Assembly (NCBI RefSeq): GCF_013375035.1
Contig: NZ_CP056032.1
Coordinates: 3,390,001 to 3,454,000, forward strand
Direction of reading: 5' to 3'
DNA: 64,000 nucleotides
Source of the DNA: Spirosoma sp. KUDC1026
GTDB lineage: Bacteria; Bacteroidota; Bacteroidia; Cytophagales; Spirosomataceae
The notes beneath the pieces were generated by a model. The model saw nothing but the letters and a program-made list of their open reading frames with translations. It was not told where the DNA came from and did not search any database. Made by a program: the position numbers and the translations under genes. This document shows, piece by piece, positions 17,889 to 27,931 of this stretch (positions within the stretch are counted from its first letter, which is position 1; each line of letters begins with the position of its first letter).

Positions 17889-18359
17889 ATGAATGCAACT
17901 GAAAAAGACCAGTTATCTGGCCATAGCGCCAACCCGTACTATTCCCATACCGACCACACCCATCTGGACGTGTCGAATGCCGAGTGGAAGAAAATTCTGC
18001 CGCCCGACCTCTATGCCGTCGCGCGGGAGCAGGGCACTGAACGGGCATTTACGGGCAAATACTGGAACACCGACGAACTGGGTACGTATTATTGCGCCGT
18101 GTGTGGCAACAAGCTGTTCCGCTCCGACGCCAAGTTTGCCAGTAGCTGCGGGTGGCCCAGCTTTTTCCAGGCCGACCGCCCCGACAGCGTGGTTTACCAC
18201 ACCGACAACTCCTACGGGATGCGCCGGGTGGAAGTGGTTTGTGGCCGCTGCGATTCACACCTGGGCCACATCTTCAACGACGGCCCCGCCCCAACCGGCC
18301 AACGCTACTGCATGAACTCGGTCTCCCTCGACTTCGAGCCCGATAACTCGACGGAGTAA
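17889..18359 (+). CDS. msrB: peptide-methionine (R)-S-oxide reductase
   Basis: 156 residues. It reduces methionine-R-sulfoxide in proteins. Catalytic Cys141 is in RYCMNS, and the structural zinc is held by Cys69, Cys72, Cys118 and Cys121 (CAVCGN and CGRCDSH). The resolving cysteine is probably Cys87 (SSCGWPSF). No signal peptide is seen, so it is cytoplasmic. It stands alone with a strong terminator behind it. Confidence 0.96.
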   Translation: MNATEKDQLSGHSANPYYSHTDHTHLDVSNAEWKKILPPDLYAVAREQGTERAFTGKYWNTDELGTYYCAVCGNKLFRSDAKFASSCGWPSFFQADRPDSVVYHTDNSYGMRRVEVVCGRCDSHLGHIFNDGPAPTGQRYCMNSVSLDFEPDNSTE

Positions 18360-18381
18360 TTGTCAGGAGCCTGGTTGATAG

Positions 18382-18420
18382 ACTCCCTGAATTGGCTAAT
18401 AACGTGCCAATTCAGGGAGT
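18382..18420 (+). terminator. intrinsic terminator after msrB
   Basis: Perfect 15-base arms ACTCCCTGAATTGGC and GCCAATTCAGGGAGT with a nine-base loop, followed by TTTTGT. Confidence 0.9.
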
Positions 18421-18433
18421 TTTGTCTTGAAAG

Positions 18434-19129
18434 CTAAGGGATTACAGATTGCCCTAGCTGCCGGGGCGACTGACCGAAACGCCTGCGAAATGCGTAGGAG
18501 AAATGCGACAGGTCTTCAAAACCAACTGTCAGGTAAACGTCACTTACTTTTTGCCGATTTACCTCGATTAGAAAGCGGGCTTCCTGCAGCCGTTTCTCCA
18601 GGAGCCAACGACCCGGCGACTCATTGAAGACCCGTTGGAAATCGCGTTTGAAAACGGTCAGGCTGCGACCTATTATGTAGCTAAACCGCCGTAGACTAAC
18701 GTTGAACCGGAAATTACGAAGAATAAAACGGTTGAAGGTCAATCTTATGCGGGTCGCTGAAGTCAAACAGCGTAGCAGACAGGGTAGGTGGGCCTGTATA
18801 ATAGCGTCTAAAAAAGTTGACCGTTCCGTCAGCAGCGTAGCATCTACGTGTGGGTAAATACGTACCGGCAACGTGTGCCGGTTAACCAGCTCCATTAACT
18901 GATCGGTTGGTTCAATACGCAGCAGAGCCTCATTGTCAGCCCCATCAGTCAATGCCTGGATGGCGTGTTGTTGTGTCTTCAGGAAGGGCTGATCGAAGAA
19001 AACCGAGAGCGTATCGAACCGACCGTTGTCGCGGTATTTTACGTACCGGGCCAGATGGTTCCGTTTGGCAAACCAGCACTCGCCCGGCCCGATCGTATAT
19101 TGTTCGTCTACCTTCGTGAAGATAGTCAC
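18434..19129 (-). pseudogene. AraC family regulator, 5' end lost
   Basis: The frame from a GTG at 19129 gives 231 residues. A C-terminal AraC double helix-turn-helix (about 135-225) is present with FEDLSHFSYAFRRRFGQSPRQL. The N-terminal sensing domain starts abruptly at YTIGPGECWFAKRNHLARY; the first seven codons are not AraC sequence but the duplicated 3' flank of the neighbouring molybdoenzyme gene, including half of its terminator hairpin. About 40 or more residues are missing compared with relatives. It is probably non-functional, or at best makes a sensor-less protein. Confidence 0.7.
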
Positions 19130-19156
19130 AGTGGAGTAGAATGGAAACGCAACGGA

Positions 19157-19333
19157 TTACACCAGCTTCTGCATCACTTTATCGGGGGTGATGGGCAGGG
19201 TGCGGATGCGTTGGCCGGTGGCATTGAAGACCGCGTTGGCGACGGTAGCGGCAAAGCCGATTAGGGCAAAATCGCCCAGCCCTTTGGCCCCCATCGGGTT
19301 GATATAGGGGTCATGTTTGTCGATGACGATGGT
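19157..19333 (-). pseudogene. 3' remnant of a second xanthine-dehydrogenase-family molybdenum subunit
   Basis: 58 codons and a TAA encode a sequence nearly identical to the last 58 residues of the molybdenum subunit at 20047-22290 (five differences by eye, among them Glu to Asp in GLGD in place of the catalytic-type GMGE). DNA similarity continues past the stop to about 19111, inside the terminator hairpin. The many silent differences show an old paralogue rather than a recent copy. All upstream sequence is gone, replaced by AT-rich DNA. Confidence 0.85.
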
Positions 19334-19387
19334 TTACGTATATATTATATTTATAGGGATTGATATATGTCAAATGGGAAATGCAGG

Positions 19388-19957
19388 TCAACTTTTATGG
19401 TGAGTAAATATCTGAGCATTAGCTTCTTTGGAAAGAAAATCCTCAAATATTTCGTTCGATGCGTAAAACTTGTCTGTCAAAAATTTTATCTCGTTTAATA
19501 ACTCCTTAGGCCGTAAAATTTGGAATATGTTTGAAGTGAATTCACGTTGTAGAATGACAGCGTGATCGTGAAAGTCTTGGCAATTCTTCTTATTAAAGAG
19601 GTTATAAGAGTATACCAGAAAATCTAAAGTTAGGTTTCTATAGCCTTGATAAGCGGTAGGCTTCTCAAGGCCGAAACCGTCATCTTTATTTATGTTTGGA
19701 AAATAAAATCGACCTTTTTCTATCTGGGTAGAAAGTCTGCTTAATAAATCTTCTTTATTCTCCGCAGAACATGACCTGAGTTTAATTAAGACTTCAACAG
19801 TCATGCTATGCCATTCTAGAAGTTGTTTCGTATACTCGTTTGCAATAGCGTATTTTTGCTTGCTACGGTCTCGGATAAAGAAATAAAGCGTGACAGTCGA
19901 TACAGTTAATGAGATTCCTGATATAAAGTTTGCAATTGCACTGCTATCAATATTCAT
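19388..19957 (-). CDS. AT-rich orphan membrane-anchored protein
   Basis: 189 residues, one N-terminal transmembrane helix (about 8-28: FISGISLTVSTVTLYFFI), then a mainly helical cytoplasmic part rich in Lys, Asn, Phe and Tyr. Base composition is markedly more AT-rich than every neighbour, pointing to horizontal acquisition. It lies between the molybdoenzyme remnant and the terminator of the intact molybdoenzyme gene. I do not recognise a family. Small proteins with this layout are common as accessory-gene cargo, but no function is supported. Confidence 0.7.
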   Translation of the reverse strand: MNIDSSAIANFISGISLTVSTVTLYFFIRDRSKQKYAIANEYTKQLLEWHSMTVEVLIKLRSCSAENKEDLLSRLSTQIEKGRFYFPNINKDDGFGLEKPTAYQGYRNLTLDFLVYSYNLFNKKNCQDFHDHAVILQREFTSNIFQILRPKELLNEIKFLTDKFYASNEIFEDFLSKEANAQIFTHHKS

Positions 19958-19986
19958 TTCTTTTATCGATTAGTGGATAACAAAAA

Positions 19987-20026
19987 CTCCGCTGCCGCTA
20001 CTTTCGTAAAGATAGCGACAGCGGAG
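19987..20026 (-). terminator. terminator of the molybdoenzyme operon
   Basis: CTCCGCTGCCGCTAC and GATAGCGACAGCGGAG pair with two mismatches around a nine-base loop, 21 bases after the stop at 20047. The left half of a diverged copy is found at about 19111-19140. Confidence 0.8.
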
Positions 20027-20046
20027 TGAAGTTGAAACGCGATGAC

Positions 20047-22290
20047 CTACACCAGCTTCTGCATAACCTTGTCAGGGGTGATAGGTAGGGTGCGGATGCG
20101 TTGGCCGGTGGCGTTGAAGACGGCGTTGGCTACGGCAGCAGCAAAACCGATCAAGGCGATTTCACCCATCCCTTTCGCTCCCATCGGGTTGATGTACGGA
20201 TCGGGTTTGTCAATGACGATGGTCTCCGTGTGGGGAACGTCAGCGCTGACGGCAACGTGGTAGTCGGCGAGGTTGTTGTTGACGTAGCGGCCGTAGCGGT
20301 GGTCGATGACGGCTTCTTCGGTCAGCGCCATACCAATACCACCGGCTACGCCCCCAATCATCTGACTGGCCGCCGTTTTGGGGCTGACAATCCGGCCGGA
20401 GTCGGCGACGCTGACCGCTTTCGACACGCGAACCACGCCCGTTACGGGGTGAACGCGAACCTGCACGAAATGCACCGAGAACGAATACATTGAGTATTTC
20501 TCGTGCTCCTCCCCGCCTTTCGACTGTACCGTTTTATCGATGGTCATCTGGCTGCTGCTACGCATCAGATCGGCCACGGCGACTTTTTTACTGCGGTCGG
20601 CTTCGAGATAAAGCATACCATCGGCAAGGGTCAGGTCGGCGGGTTTACTACCAGCGAGGGGTGTTCCGGGCTTGGTTGCCAGCTCGGCAAGGGCGGTTTT
20701 GACGGCCGTACAAACGTCGTGAACCGCCGAACCGACCGTCGAGGTGATGGTCGAGCCACCCTGCATCGGCGCGTTGGGTAACGACGTATCGCCGTACTCC
20801 ACCTTGATCTTGTCGACTGGTACGCCCAGCACGTTATGCGCGATCATCGCCATTGCCGTACCCGTTCCCGGTCCGATGTCGGTTACGGCGCACTGTACTG
20901 TCAGCGTACCGTCAGCGTTCAGGATGGCGCGGGCGGTGGCCTGTCCCCGGCTGGCGTTGAACACCCCCGAACTCATACCGTAACCCACGAGCCAGTCGCC
21001 GTCGCGGTTGTTGCCGGGCTGGTTGCTGCGCTTGGTCCAGCCGATAGCGTCGGCCCCTTTCTGATAAGCCTCTTTCAGATTTTTGTCCGAATAGGGCCGG
21101 TTGTGTTCGGGGTCGGTTTCGGTGTAGTTGCGCAGACGAAATTCGATCGGATCGAGGTTCAGCTTGTGCGCCATCTCGTCCATCGCCGATTCGAGGGCAA
21201 ACGCACCCGTTGCTTCGCCCGGGCCGCGCATCCAGATGGGCACACCCCGATCGAGCGGGACGATTTTGTAGCGCGTGCTCACGTTCGGGCAGTCGTACAT
21301 AAACTTGGTCATACCGACGGTGCCCTCCGTAAAGTCCTCATAGCTGGCCGTTTCGCCGGTAGCCGCGTGGGCGATCCCAATGAGTTTGCCGTCTTTGTCG
21401 GCCCCCAGATTAATCGTCTGCACTGTGTAAGGCCGGTGCCCCACCAGCGTAAACATCTGCGAGCGGGTCATGACCAGTTTTACCGGCCGGCCAATTTTTC
21501 GCGCAATGGCAACGACGGCGGTTTCCTGGGGCCACGTGCGGAGCGCCATACCGAAGCCCCCGCCCATGAATTCAGTATGAACGTGAATGTTGTCGGGGCT
21601 AATCTTGAACGCCTGCGCCATGGCCCGCTGCGTTGCTTTTACGCCCTGCGTTTTGGCGTAAATCATCAGCTTGTCGTCGCTGTCCCAGTGCGCCAGAATA
21701 CCGTGCATCTCCATCGGATTATGCACCTCGGTAGGCAACGTATAGTTGGCTTCCAGCGTCACCGGGGCCGTTTTGTACCCATCAGCGGTACCGCGTACGT
21801 AGTCCGCAAATCGTTCGCCTTTGGGCGTTACCCCCTTCTCCAGATTCTTCTCCAGATTGGTTTTGGGCGTTTGCTTGTTGTACGTTGCTTTCACGAGCGA
21901 GGCCGCGTAGGTGGCCCGCTCGAAGGTATCGGCCACGACCATCGCGATGGGCTGTCCGTCGAACAGGATCTCCTTTGTGTGCAGAATCCGGTATTTCTCC
22001 CCACCCGACGGTGGGCCCGGTGGTGGTCCGTTGCCGTTTCCCTGCGCCGGGGCGTCCCAGCCGGGAATGGGGGGCATATTCTGATGCGTAAACACACCAA
22101 CGACACCCGGCGCGTTCTCCGCCTTTTTGGTGTCGATGCTGGCAATCGCGCCTTTGGCAATGTCGCTGCCCACAATGACACAGTAGGTCATGCTGGGCAT
22201 GGTGAACTCAGCGAAGTACTTGGCCCCACCGGTCACCTTCATCCGCCCGTCAACCCGGTCGATGGGCGGGTTTTTCGTGTCTTTGTTCAT
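20047..22290 (-). CDS. xanthine dehydrogenase family protein, molybdopterin-binding subunit (PaoC/YagR-like)
   Basis: 747 residues, the catalytic subunit of a three-subunit aldehyde-oxidase-type enzyme, about the length of E. coli PaoC. Family segments include FMGGGFGMALRTWPQE, MRGPGEATGAFALES and, near the C-terminus, GAKGMGEIALIGF, in which the Glu is the expected base at the molybdenum site. The substrate is probably an aromatic or aliphatic aldehyde. It is the last gene of the operon, two bases behind the FAD subunit. No maturation chaperone (PaoD/XdhC type) is in the window. Confidence 0.93.
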   Translation of the reverse strand: MNKDTKNPPIDRVDGRMKVTGGAKYFAEFTMPSMTYCVIVGSDIAKGAIASIDTKKAENAPGVVGVFTHQNMPPIPGWDAPAQGNGNGPPPGPPSGGEKYRILHTKEILFDGQPIAMVVADTFERATYAASLVKATYNKQTPKTNLEKNLEKGVTPKGERFADYVRGTADGYKTAPVTLEANYTLPTEVHNPMEMHGILAHWDSDDKLMIYAKTQGVKATQRAMAQAFKISPDNIHVHTEFMGGGFGMALRTWPQETAVVAIARKIGRPVKLVMTRSQMFTLVGHRPYTVQTINLGADKDGKLIGIAHAATGETASYEDFTEGTVGMTKFMYDCPNVSTRYKIVPLDRGVPIWMRGPGEATGAFALESAMDEMAHKLNLDPIEFRLRNYTETDPEHNRPYSDKNLKEAYQKGADAIGWTKRSNQPGNNRDGDWLVGYGMSSGVFNASRGQATARAILNADGTLTVQCAVTDIGPGTGTAMAMIAHNVLGVPVDKIKVEYGDTSLPNAPMQGGSTITSTVGSAVHDVCTAVKTALAELATKPGTPLAGSKPADLTLADGMLYLEADRSKKVAVADLMRSSSQMTIDKTVQSKGGEEHEKYSMYSFSVHFVQVRVHPVTGVVRVSKAVSVADSGRIVSPKTAASQMIGGVAGGIGMALTEEAVIDHRYGRYVNNNLADYHVAVSADVPHTETIVIDKPDPYINPMGAKGMGEIALIGFAAAVANAVFNATGQRIRTLPITPDKVMQKLV

Positions 22291-22292
22291 GG

Positions 22293-23312
22293 TCAGGCGG
22301 TTTTAGTGGCGGTTTTCAGGGCCTCTACGATGGAGTTGGGTGCCATCGTTAGTTTAAAATCGTTTTCGCCGAAGCTTTTGGCTCCCTTCATCGCCAGCGC
22401 AGCCGCCTGTTTGAAGTTAGCTTCCGTAGCAGGTTTACCTTTGAGAAACTGTTCGGCTTCGGTCAGCCGCCAGGGTTTATGCGCTACGCCACCCATCGCC
22501 AGCCGGACATCCTGGATTGTCTTACCTTTCATATCGACGCCCACACCGACTGAAATCAAGGCGAAGGCGTACGATGCCCGATCACGCACTTTGAGATAAT
22601 GCGAATTTTTGGCAAACTCGTTCATCGGCAAATCGACCGACATAATCAGTTCGCCCGGTTGCAGCGTGTTGTCTTTCTGTGGCGCATCGCCCGGCAGACG
22701 GTGAAAGTCGACGAACGGGATTTTGCGGTCGCCTTTCGGTCCCGATACGTTCACCGTCGCGTCGAGTGCCACCAGCGCAATGCACATATCACTGGGGTGA
22801 ACGGCAATACATTTCTCCGACGTACCGAAAATGGCGTGCATCCGGTTGTAACCACCGATGGCTCCGCAGCCCGTTGGGCCGTTGGGTTCGCCCTTGTCGG
22901 GACCGGCCTGCACAGGACTGCGTTTGTTGCAGGGCATGGTGTTATCGTAGAAATACGAACAACGGGTGCGCTGCATCATGTTGCCGCCCACCGTCGCCAT
23001 GTTCCGCAACTGGGCCGACGCCCCTGCGTTCAGGGCCTGCGACAGCAACGGAAAATTCTTCTTGACCAGCTCGTGCTCGGCTACGGTCGAGTTTTTGGCC
23101 ATCGCACCGATCCGCAGACCGGTCGCCGTTTTCTCAATCGTCGCCAGTGGCAGCTTGTTGATGTCGACCAGCCGTTCGGGGATGATGACTTCCCGCTTCA
23201 TCAGGTCGATGAGGTTGGTGCCACCCGCCAGGAAGTACGTGCCGCTCTCCTTTGTAACTGCCGAAATTGCGGCTTTGGGGGTCGTGACCCGCGTAAATTG
23301 AAACGGATTCAT
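22293..23312 (-). CDS. xanthine dehydrogenase family FAD-binding subunit (PaoB/YagS-like)
   Basis: 339 residues from the ATG at 23312, which overlaps the TGA of the iron-sulfur gene as ATGA; the longer frame upstream is not conserved. The FAD-binding segments LAGGTNLIDLMKREV and ATVGGNMMQRTRCSYF are typical. The Cys-containing segment around residues 125-160 (TRCSYFYD and CNKR) resembles the extra [4Fe-4S]-binding insertion of PaoB-type subunits. It passes electrons from the [2Fe-2S] subunit or molybdenum centre to FAD and an external acceptor. Confidence 0.93.
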   Translation of the reverse strand: MNPFQFTRVTTPKAAISAVTKESGTYFLAGGTNLIDLMKREVIIPERLVDINKLPLATIEKTATGLRIGAMAKNSTVAEHELVKKNFPLLSQALNAGASAQLRNMATVGGNMMQRTRCSYFYDNTMPCNKRSPVQAGPDKGEPNGPTGCGAIGGYNRMHAIFGTSEKCIAVHPSDMCIALVALDATVNVSGPKGDRKIPFVDFHRLPGDAPQKDNTLQPGELIMSVDLPMNEFAKNSHYLKVRDRASYAFALISVGVGVDMKGKTIQDVRLAMGGVAHKPWRLTEAEQFLKGKPATEANFKQAAALAMKGAKSFGENDFKLTMAPNSIVEALKTATKTA

Positions 23313-23944
23313 ACCTTTTGCCCTCCCTGTTTTACGTCCATAATCGCGTCGACAATGTTGGAATACGCGCCACACCGGCAGATGTTGCCGCTCATGTACT
23401 CCCGAATTTCGTCGGGGTTGTCGGCATGCCCTTCGCGGATGCAGGCCACCGCCGACATGATCTGTCCGGGGGTGCAATAGCCGCACTGGAAGCCATCGTG
23501 TTTGATGAACGCTTCCTGCATCGGGTGCAGCTGATCGCCGTTGGCCAGTCCTTCAATGGTCGTGACTTTGCAGCCTTCGGTGGTCATCGCCAGCGTCAGG
23601 CAGGCGTTCACCCGCGTACCGTCGACGTGGACTGTGCAGGCCCCACATTGGCCGTGGTCGCAGCCTTTTTTGGTGCCGGTCAGGTTGAGCTGTTCGCGGA
23701 GCAAATCGAGTAGCGTAACGCGGGGTTCGATGTTCAGTTGCTGCGCCGTACCGTTGATTGTAACCCGGAGCGGCATCTGCTCAAAGCGGGTCGCTACTTT
23801 TTCGTGCAGCCCCTTCTCGACGGCCGTCACGGCGGCCGGGGGCGTCATGGCGAAAGCCGCCATTATCGACGATTGCTTCAGAAAATCCCGGCGCGATGCG
23901 CCTGAATTTTCCGCTGATTCGTCAGGGTGTTGCTGATCAGTCAT
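23309..23944 (-). CDS. [2Fe-2S] subunit of aldehyde-oxidase-type enzyme (PaoA/YagT-like), Tat-exported
   Basis: 211 residues. A twin-arginine signal, RRDFLKQSS followed by a hydrophobic stretch, indicates export of the folded complex. A plant-type [2Fe-2S] site is in CDHGQCGAC with a later Cys, and the second site in CGYCTPGQ and CRCGAY. It is the first gene of the three-gene operon; the overlap with the FAD gene suggests coupled translation. Since only this subunit has a signal, the other two probably travel with it as in E. coli PaoABC. Confidence 0.94.
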   Translation of the reverse strand: MTDQQHPDESAENSGASRRDFLKQSSIMAAFAMTPPAAVTAVEKGLHEKVATRFEQMPLRVTINGTAQQLNIEPRVTLLDLLREQLNLTGTKKGCDHGQCGACTVHVDGTRVNACLTLAMTTEGCKVTTIEGLANGDQLHPMQEAFIKHDGFQCGYCTPGQIMSAVACIREGHADNPDEIREYMSGNICRCGAYSNIVDAIMDVKQGGQKV

Positions 23945-24077
23945 AGTGTTTCGTTTATACCAACCGATTAGTCAGAATAGTCTATAGTTGTAACGAATTG
24001 TTACCCCTATCGGTTACGGCCTGCAACCAATTTGCCCCGGTAACTCTAGCGATCTGTTGGCCTAAATACGCGATCGA

Positions 24078-24653
24078 CTACAATGTCTTGACAATCTTCG
24101 CCGGTACCCCCGCCACGACTGTGTTATCGGGGACATCCCGACTAACAACGGCTCCGGCAGCAACGATGGCGTTTTCGCCGACAGTAACGCCCGGTAGAAT
24201 CGTGGCCCCGGCACCAATCCAGGCGTTCCGCTTGATCACAATAGGCTGAAGGAGCAACGTCTTACGGTCGGCGGGGGCCAGCGGGTGGTTTTCCGACGTC
24301 AGGTTAACGCGTGGCCCAATCTGCACATCGTCTTCAATCGTGATACCACCAATGTCGAGGAACGAGCAGGCGTGGTTGATGAAGATATTTTTACCCAGCC
24401 GGATAAAGCGGCCAAAATTGGTATGGAAGGGCGGGAAGATCGTCGTCGATGCGTCGATCTCGCTGCCGATGATCTCGCTTAGTTTGCTACGTACCTGATC
24501 GAGTTCGGTGGCCTGCGCGTTCATCTCGACACAGCGCCGGATGCTGCGCGCTACTATGGCACCAAACTGAGCGTACAGCGGGTCATCCTTTCGGAATGGC
24601 TTACCGGTCCGTAATCGCTGAAGAACAGCGGATTCATTGCTCTGATCGCTCAT
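24078..24653 (-). CDS. sugar O-acetyltransferase, LacA/Maa hexapeptide family
   Basis: 191 residues. Left-handed beta-helix repeats of the [LIV]-G-x4 type run from about residue 75 to the end (IGPRVNL, IGAGATILPGV, VAAGAVV). His117 or so in SENHPLA is the expected catalytic histidine. It transfers acetyl from acetyl-CoA to a sugar or related hydroxyl. It overlaps the upstream gene by four bases (ATGA), closing the four-gene operon that starts with the aldo/keto reductase at 26567. Confidence 0.88.
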   Translation of the reverse strand: MSDQSNESAVLQRLRTGKPFRKDDPLYAQFGAIVARSIRRCVEMNAQATELDQVRSKLSEIIGSEIDASTTIFPPFHTNFGRFIRLGKNIFINHACSFLDIGGITIEDDVQIGPRVNLTSENHPLAPADRKTLLLQPIVIKRNAWIGAGATILPGVTVGENAIVAAGAVVSRDVPDNTVVAGVPAKIVKTL

Positions 24654-25090
24654 TTTTCGTCTCTTAGCTTTTTGAAGAGTAGCGGCATCGTGGCTGGGTC
24701 AAGCGGGGTCATCTCCACCAGTTTCAGCGACTTGACCATAGACAGCGTTGCGGTTTTGTAGTGCTGGAAGTGGGGCGATTTGATGTGCGCTTCGTAGGCG
24801 GCCCGGCTGGCGTAGATTTCCAGTAGCCGTAGAGTGGTCGGGCTGTCTTTCAGATACATCGGGAAGATACAAATGACGCCCGGCTCCAGCTGTACCGATG
24901 CTGCCGCTTCCTTCGTCAGAATGGCTTTGTACGTTTCCAGATCAGCGGGATTGATCTCGATTTCAGCGATGCGTACCATCCTGTCCGTCTGCTGCGCCGA
25001 AGCTTTGCTTTGACCGATCATTAACAGCAGTAGGGTTAGTAAGGGAAAAAGCGGTTTAAATGCGGAGATACCACTACAGCGACGGTTCAT
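24650..25090 (-). CDS. secreted antibiotic biosynthesis monooxygenase (ABM) domain protein
   Basis: 146 residues: a signal peptide (about 1-32, ending ASAQ) followed by one ferredoxin-like ABM domain (about 40-140; MVRIAEIEINPADLETY, EPGVICIFPMY, YASRAAYEAHIKSPHFQHY). Such domains act as cofactor-free quinol or anthrone monooxygenases, or as small-molecule binding folds. The location between a cupin and an acetyltransferase in one operon suggests work on a small organic compound in the periplasm. Confidence 0.83.
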   Translation of the reverse strand: MNRRCSGISAFKPLFPLLTLLLLMIGQSKASAQQTDRMVRIAEIEINPADLETYKAILTKEAAASVQLEPGVICIFPMYLKDSPTTLRLLEIYASRAAYEAHIKSPHFQHYKTATLSMVKSLKLVEMTPLDPATMPLLFKKLRDEK

Positions 25091-25117
25091 GACTGGCGAT
25101 TTTTTGTTGTAATCATT

Positions 25118-25570
25118 TTACTTATTGCCCGAATAGTCGGCATCCGCTACCCGCCCGAACCAGATGGTTTTGCCTTTCTGCGTAGGTGTAGTTGCGATGT
25201 ACGTAACGCCACTCGTGGGTGTAGCGCCGTGCCAGTGCTCGATACCCGGCTGGCATCTGATGACATCCCCTTTACGGACGGTCTGCCGGGGCTTGCCCCG
25301 CTCCTGGTAGTAGCCCTCGCCCTCGGTATAAAGCAGAATCTGACCACCCGGATGTGAGTGCCAGTGCAACCGGGCGTCGGGCGCAAACGTGGCCATTGTC
25401 GTGCTGTAGCTGAACGTACTGTCGGCCGGGCTTAACTCGTTAAGCCAGATTTGGCCGACTTGATGGGCGGTCTTTGCCTCTTCACCTCTGGGAAAGAGGA
25501 CCCCGGTTTGGGCAAATGAAGGAATCGACAGGACGATGGCCAACAACGTACTGAAAAACAAGTGTTTCAT
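25118..25570 (-). CDS. secreted cupin domain protein
   Basis: 150 residues with a signal peptide (about 1-20, ending SFAQ) and a single cupin barrel. The metal-binding His residues are in LHWHSHPGGQ (motif 1, with a Gln and Glu following) and in IEHWHGA (motif 2). Related secreted cupins occur next to aldo/keto reductases and carboxymuconolactone decarboxylases. It starts 13 bases after the upstream reductase, so the two are co-transcribed. Activity unknown. Confidence 0.85.
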   Translation of the reverse strand: MKHLFFSTLLAIVLSIPSFAQTGVLFPRGEEAKTAHQVGQIWLNELSPADSTFSYSTTMATFAPDARLHWHSHPGGQILLYTEGEGYYQERGKPRQTVRKGDVIRCQPGIEHWHGATPTSGVTYIATTPTQKGKTIWFGRVADADYSGNK

Positions 25571-25583
25571 GGTGCTTTCTTCT

Positions 25584-26828
<1,245 letters not shown>

Positions 26829-26836
26829 TCAGACGT

Positions 26837-27727
26837 ATGGAAACGATGGTTCGGTTTGAGTCGGTGGGGCAGTATAATGCGTTCAATAACAACGAAACGC
26901 GCCACCCGCTGGTAAGCGTCGTCGACTTGTCGAAGGCGAATCCGCGACAAGGTAGCCGCATGTATTTCGGCCTGTATACCGTTTTTCTGAAAGACGTCAA
27001 CTGCGGGGATCTGGTGTACGGGCGGCACACCTACGACTACCAGGAAGGCACGCTGGTCTTTCTGGCACCGGGGCAGGTAGCGGGGATCAACAGCAACACG
27101 TATCAGCCCAAAGGGTACGCCTTGGTGTTTCACCCGGATCTGTTGCTGGGCACGTCGCTCAAGTCAACGATTCACGACTACTCGTTTTTCGGTTACCAGT
27201 CGAACGAAGCGCTTCATTTGTCGGAACGCGAGCGGCAGATTGTACTGGATTGCTTCGCCAAAATCGACTACGAGCTACAGCAGAACATCGACAAGCACAG
27301 CAAGAAACTGATCGTTGCCAACATCGAACTGTTTCTGGATTACTGCATGCGTTTCTACGACCGGCAGTTCATCACCCGCGATCACGTACATCAAGGCGTA
27401 CTGGAACGGCTGGAAACGCTGCTTACTCGCTATTTCGGGTCGGATGCGCCCCAAACCGTTGGCTTACCGTCGGTGGCCTACTGCGCCGATCAGTTGAATC
27501 TGTCGGCTAACTACTTAGGAGATCTGGTCAAGAAAGAGACGGGACGATCGGCGCATGAGTACATTCAATCGAAGCTAATCGACGTGGCCAAGGAGAAGAT
27601 TTTCGACCGCAGCAAAACGGTCAACGAGATCGCCTACGAACTAGGCTTCAAATACCCGCAGCATTTCAGCCGGGTGTTCAAACAACGGGTAGGCCACTCG
27701 CCAAACGAATACCGGATGCTAAATTGA
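26837..27727 (+). CDS. AraC family transcriptional regulator
   Basis: 296 residues. An N-terminal cupin-like sensing domain (about 15-170) precedes the AraC double helix-turn-helix (about 195-295; VNEIAYELGFKYPQHFSR). It is divergent from the four-gene reductase operon starting at 26567 and is its likely regulator. It resembles the AraC protein at 6850 in layout and in several short motifs, so the two probably sense related compounds. Confidence 0.9.
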   Translation: METMVRFESVGQYNAFNNNETRHPLVSVVDLSKANPRQGSRMYFGLYTVFLKDVNCGDLVYGRHTYDYQEGTLVFLAPGQVAGINSNTYQPKGYALVFHPDLLLGTSLKSTIHDYSFFGYQSNEALHLSERERQIVLDCFAKIDYELQQNIDKHSKKLIVANIELFLDYCMRFYDRQFITRDHVHQGVLERLETLLTRYFGSDAPQTVGLPSVAYCADQLNLSANYLGDLVKKETGRSAHEYIQSKLIDVAKEKIFDRSKTVNEIAYELGFKYPQHFSRVFKQRVGHSPNEYRMLN

Positions 27728-27780
27728 CGGCACCCCATGGCAGCGGCCTAGTTATGGGCTTTTACCCCTAAATCCCCTGA

Positions 27781-27931
27781 GAGGTTGTATGGGGAAGCGT
27801 TTTTGTCATTCCGACGCAGGAGGAATCTTCGTTGACAGGCGGTTTTGTTTGCTATTACCGAAGATTCCTCCTGCGTCGGAATGACAAAAAGGGCGATTTT
27901 GTGACCCTAAAATTGCTCCCCAAACAACCTC
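27781..27931. mobile_element. 151-bp MITE-like element with 15-bp inverted ends and 3-bp target duplication
   Basis: The ends GAGGTTGTATGGGGA and TCCCCAAACAACCTC are inverted copies with one mismatch. TGA is duplicated at both borders (27778-27780 and 27932-27934). The element has no coding capacity; its centre is a family A REP-like palindrome. It was moved by a transposase not encoded here. Confidence 0.75.
27800..27890. repeat. REP-like palindrome, family A copy 2
   Basis: Perfect 32-base arms (27800-27831 and 27859-27890) starting TTTTTGTCATTCCGACGCAG, around a 27-base loop. The outer sequence matches the copies at 5840 and 30477. Confidence 0.92.

Noticed and set aside
19111..20026. Recent direct duplication flanking an integrative element
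   Set aside because: The two copies differ at many silent sites and by five residues, so they are old paralogues rather than integration repeats; no integrase is present.
20836..22599. 587-codon open frame on the plus strand opposite the molybdoenzyme subunit
   Set aside because: It mirrors the codon pattern of the real gene on the other strand and its translation is Arg/His/Val-rich without any domain.
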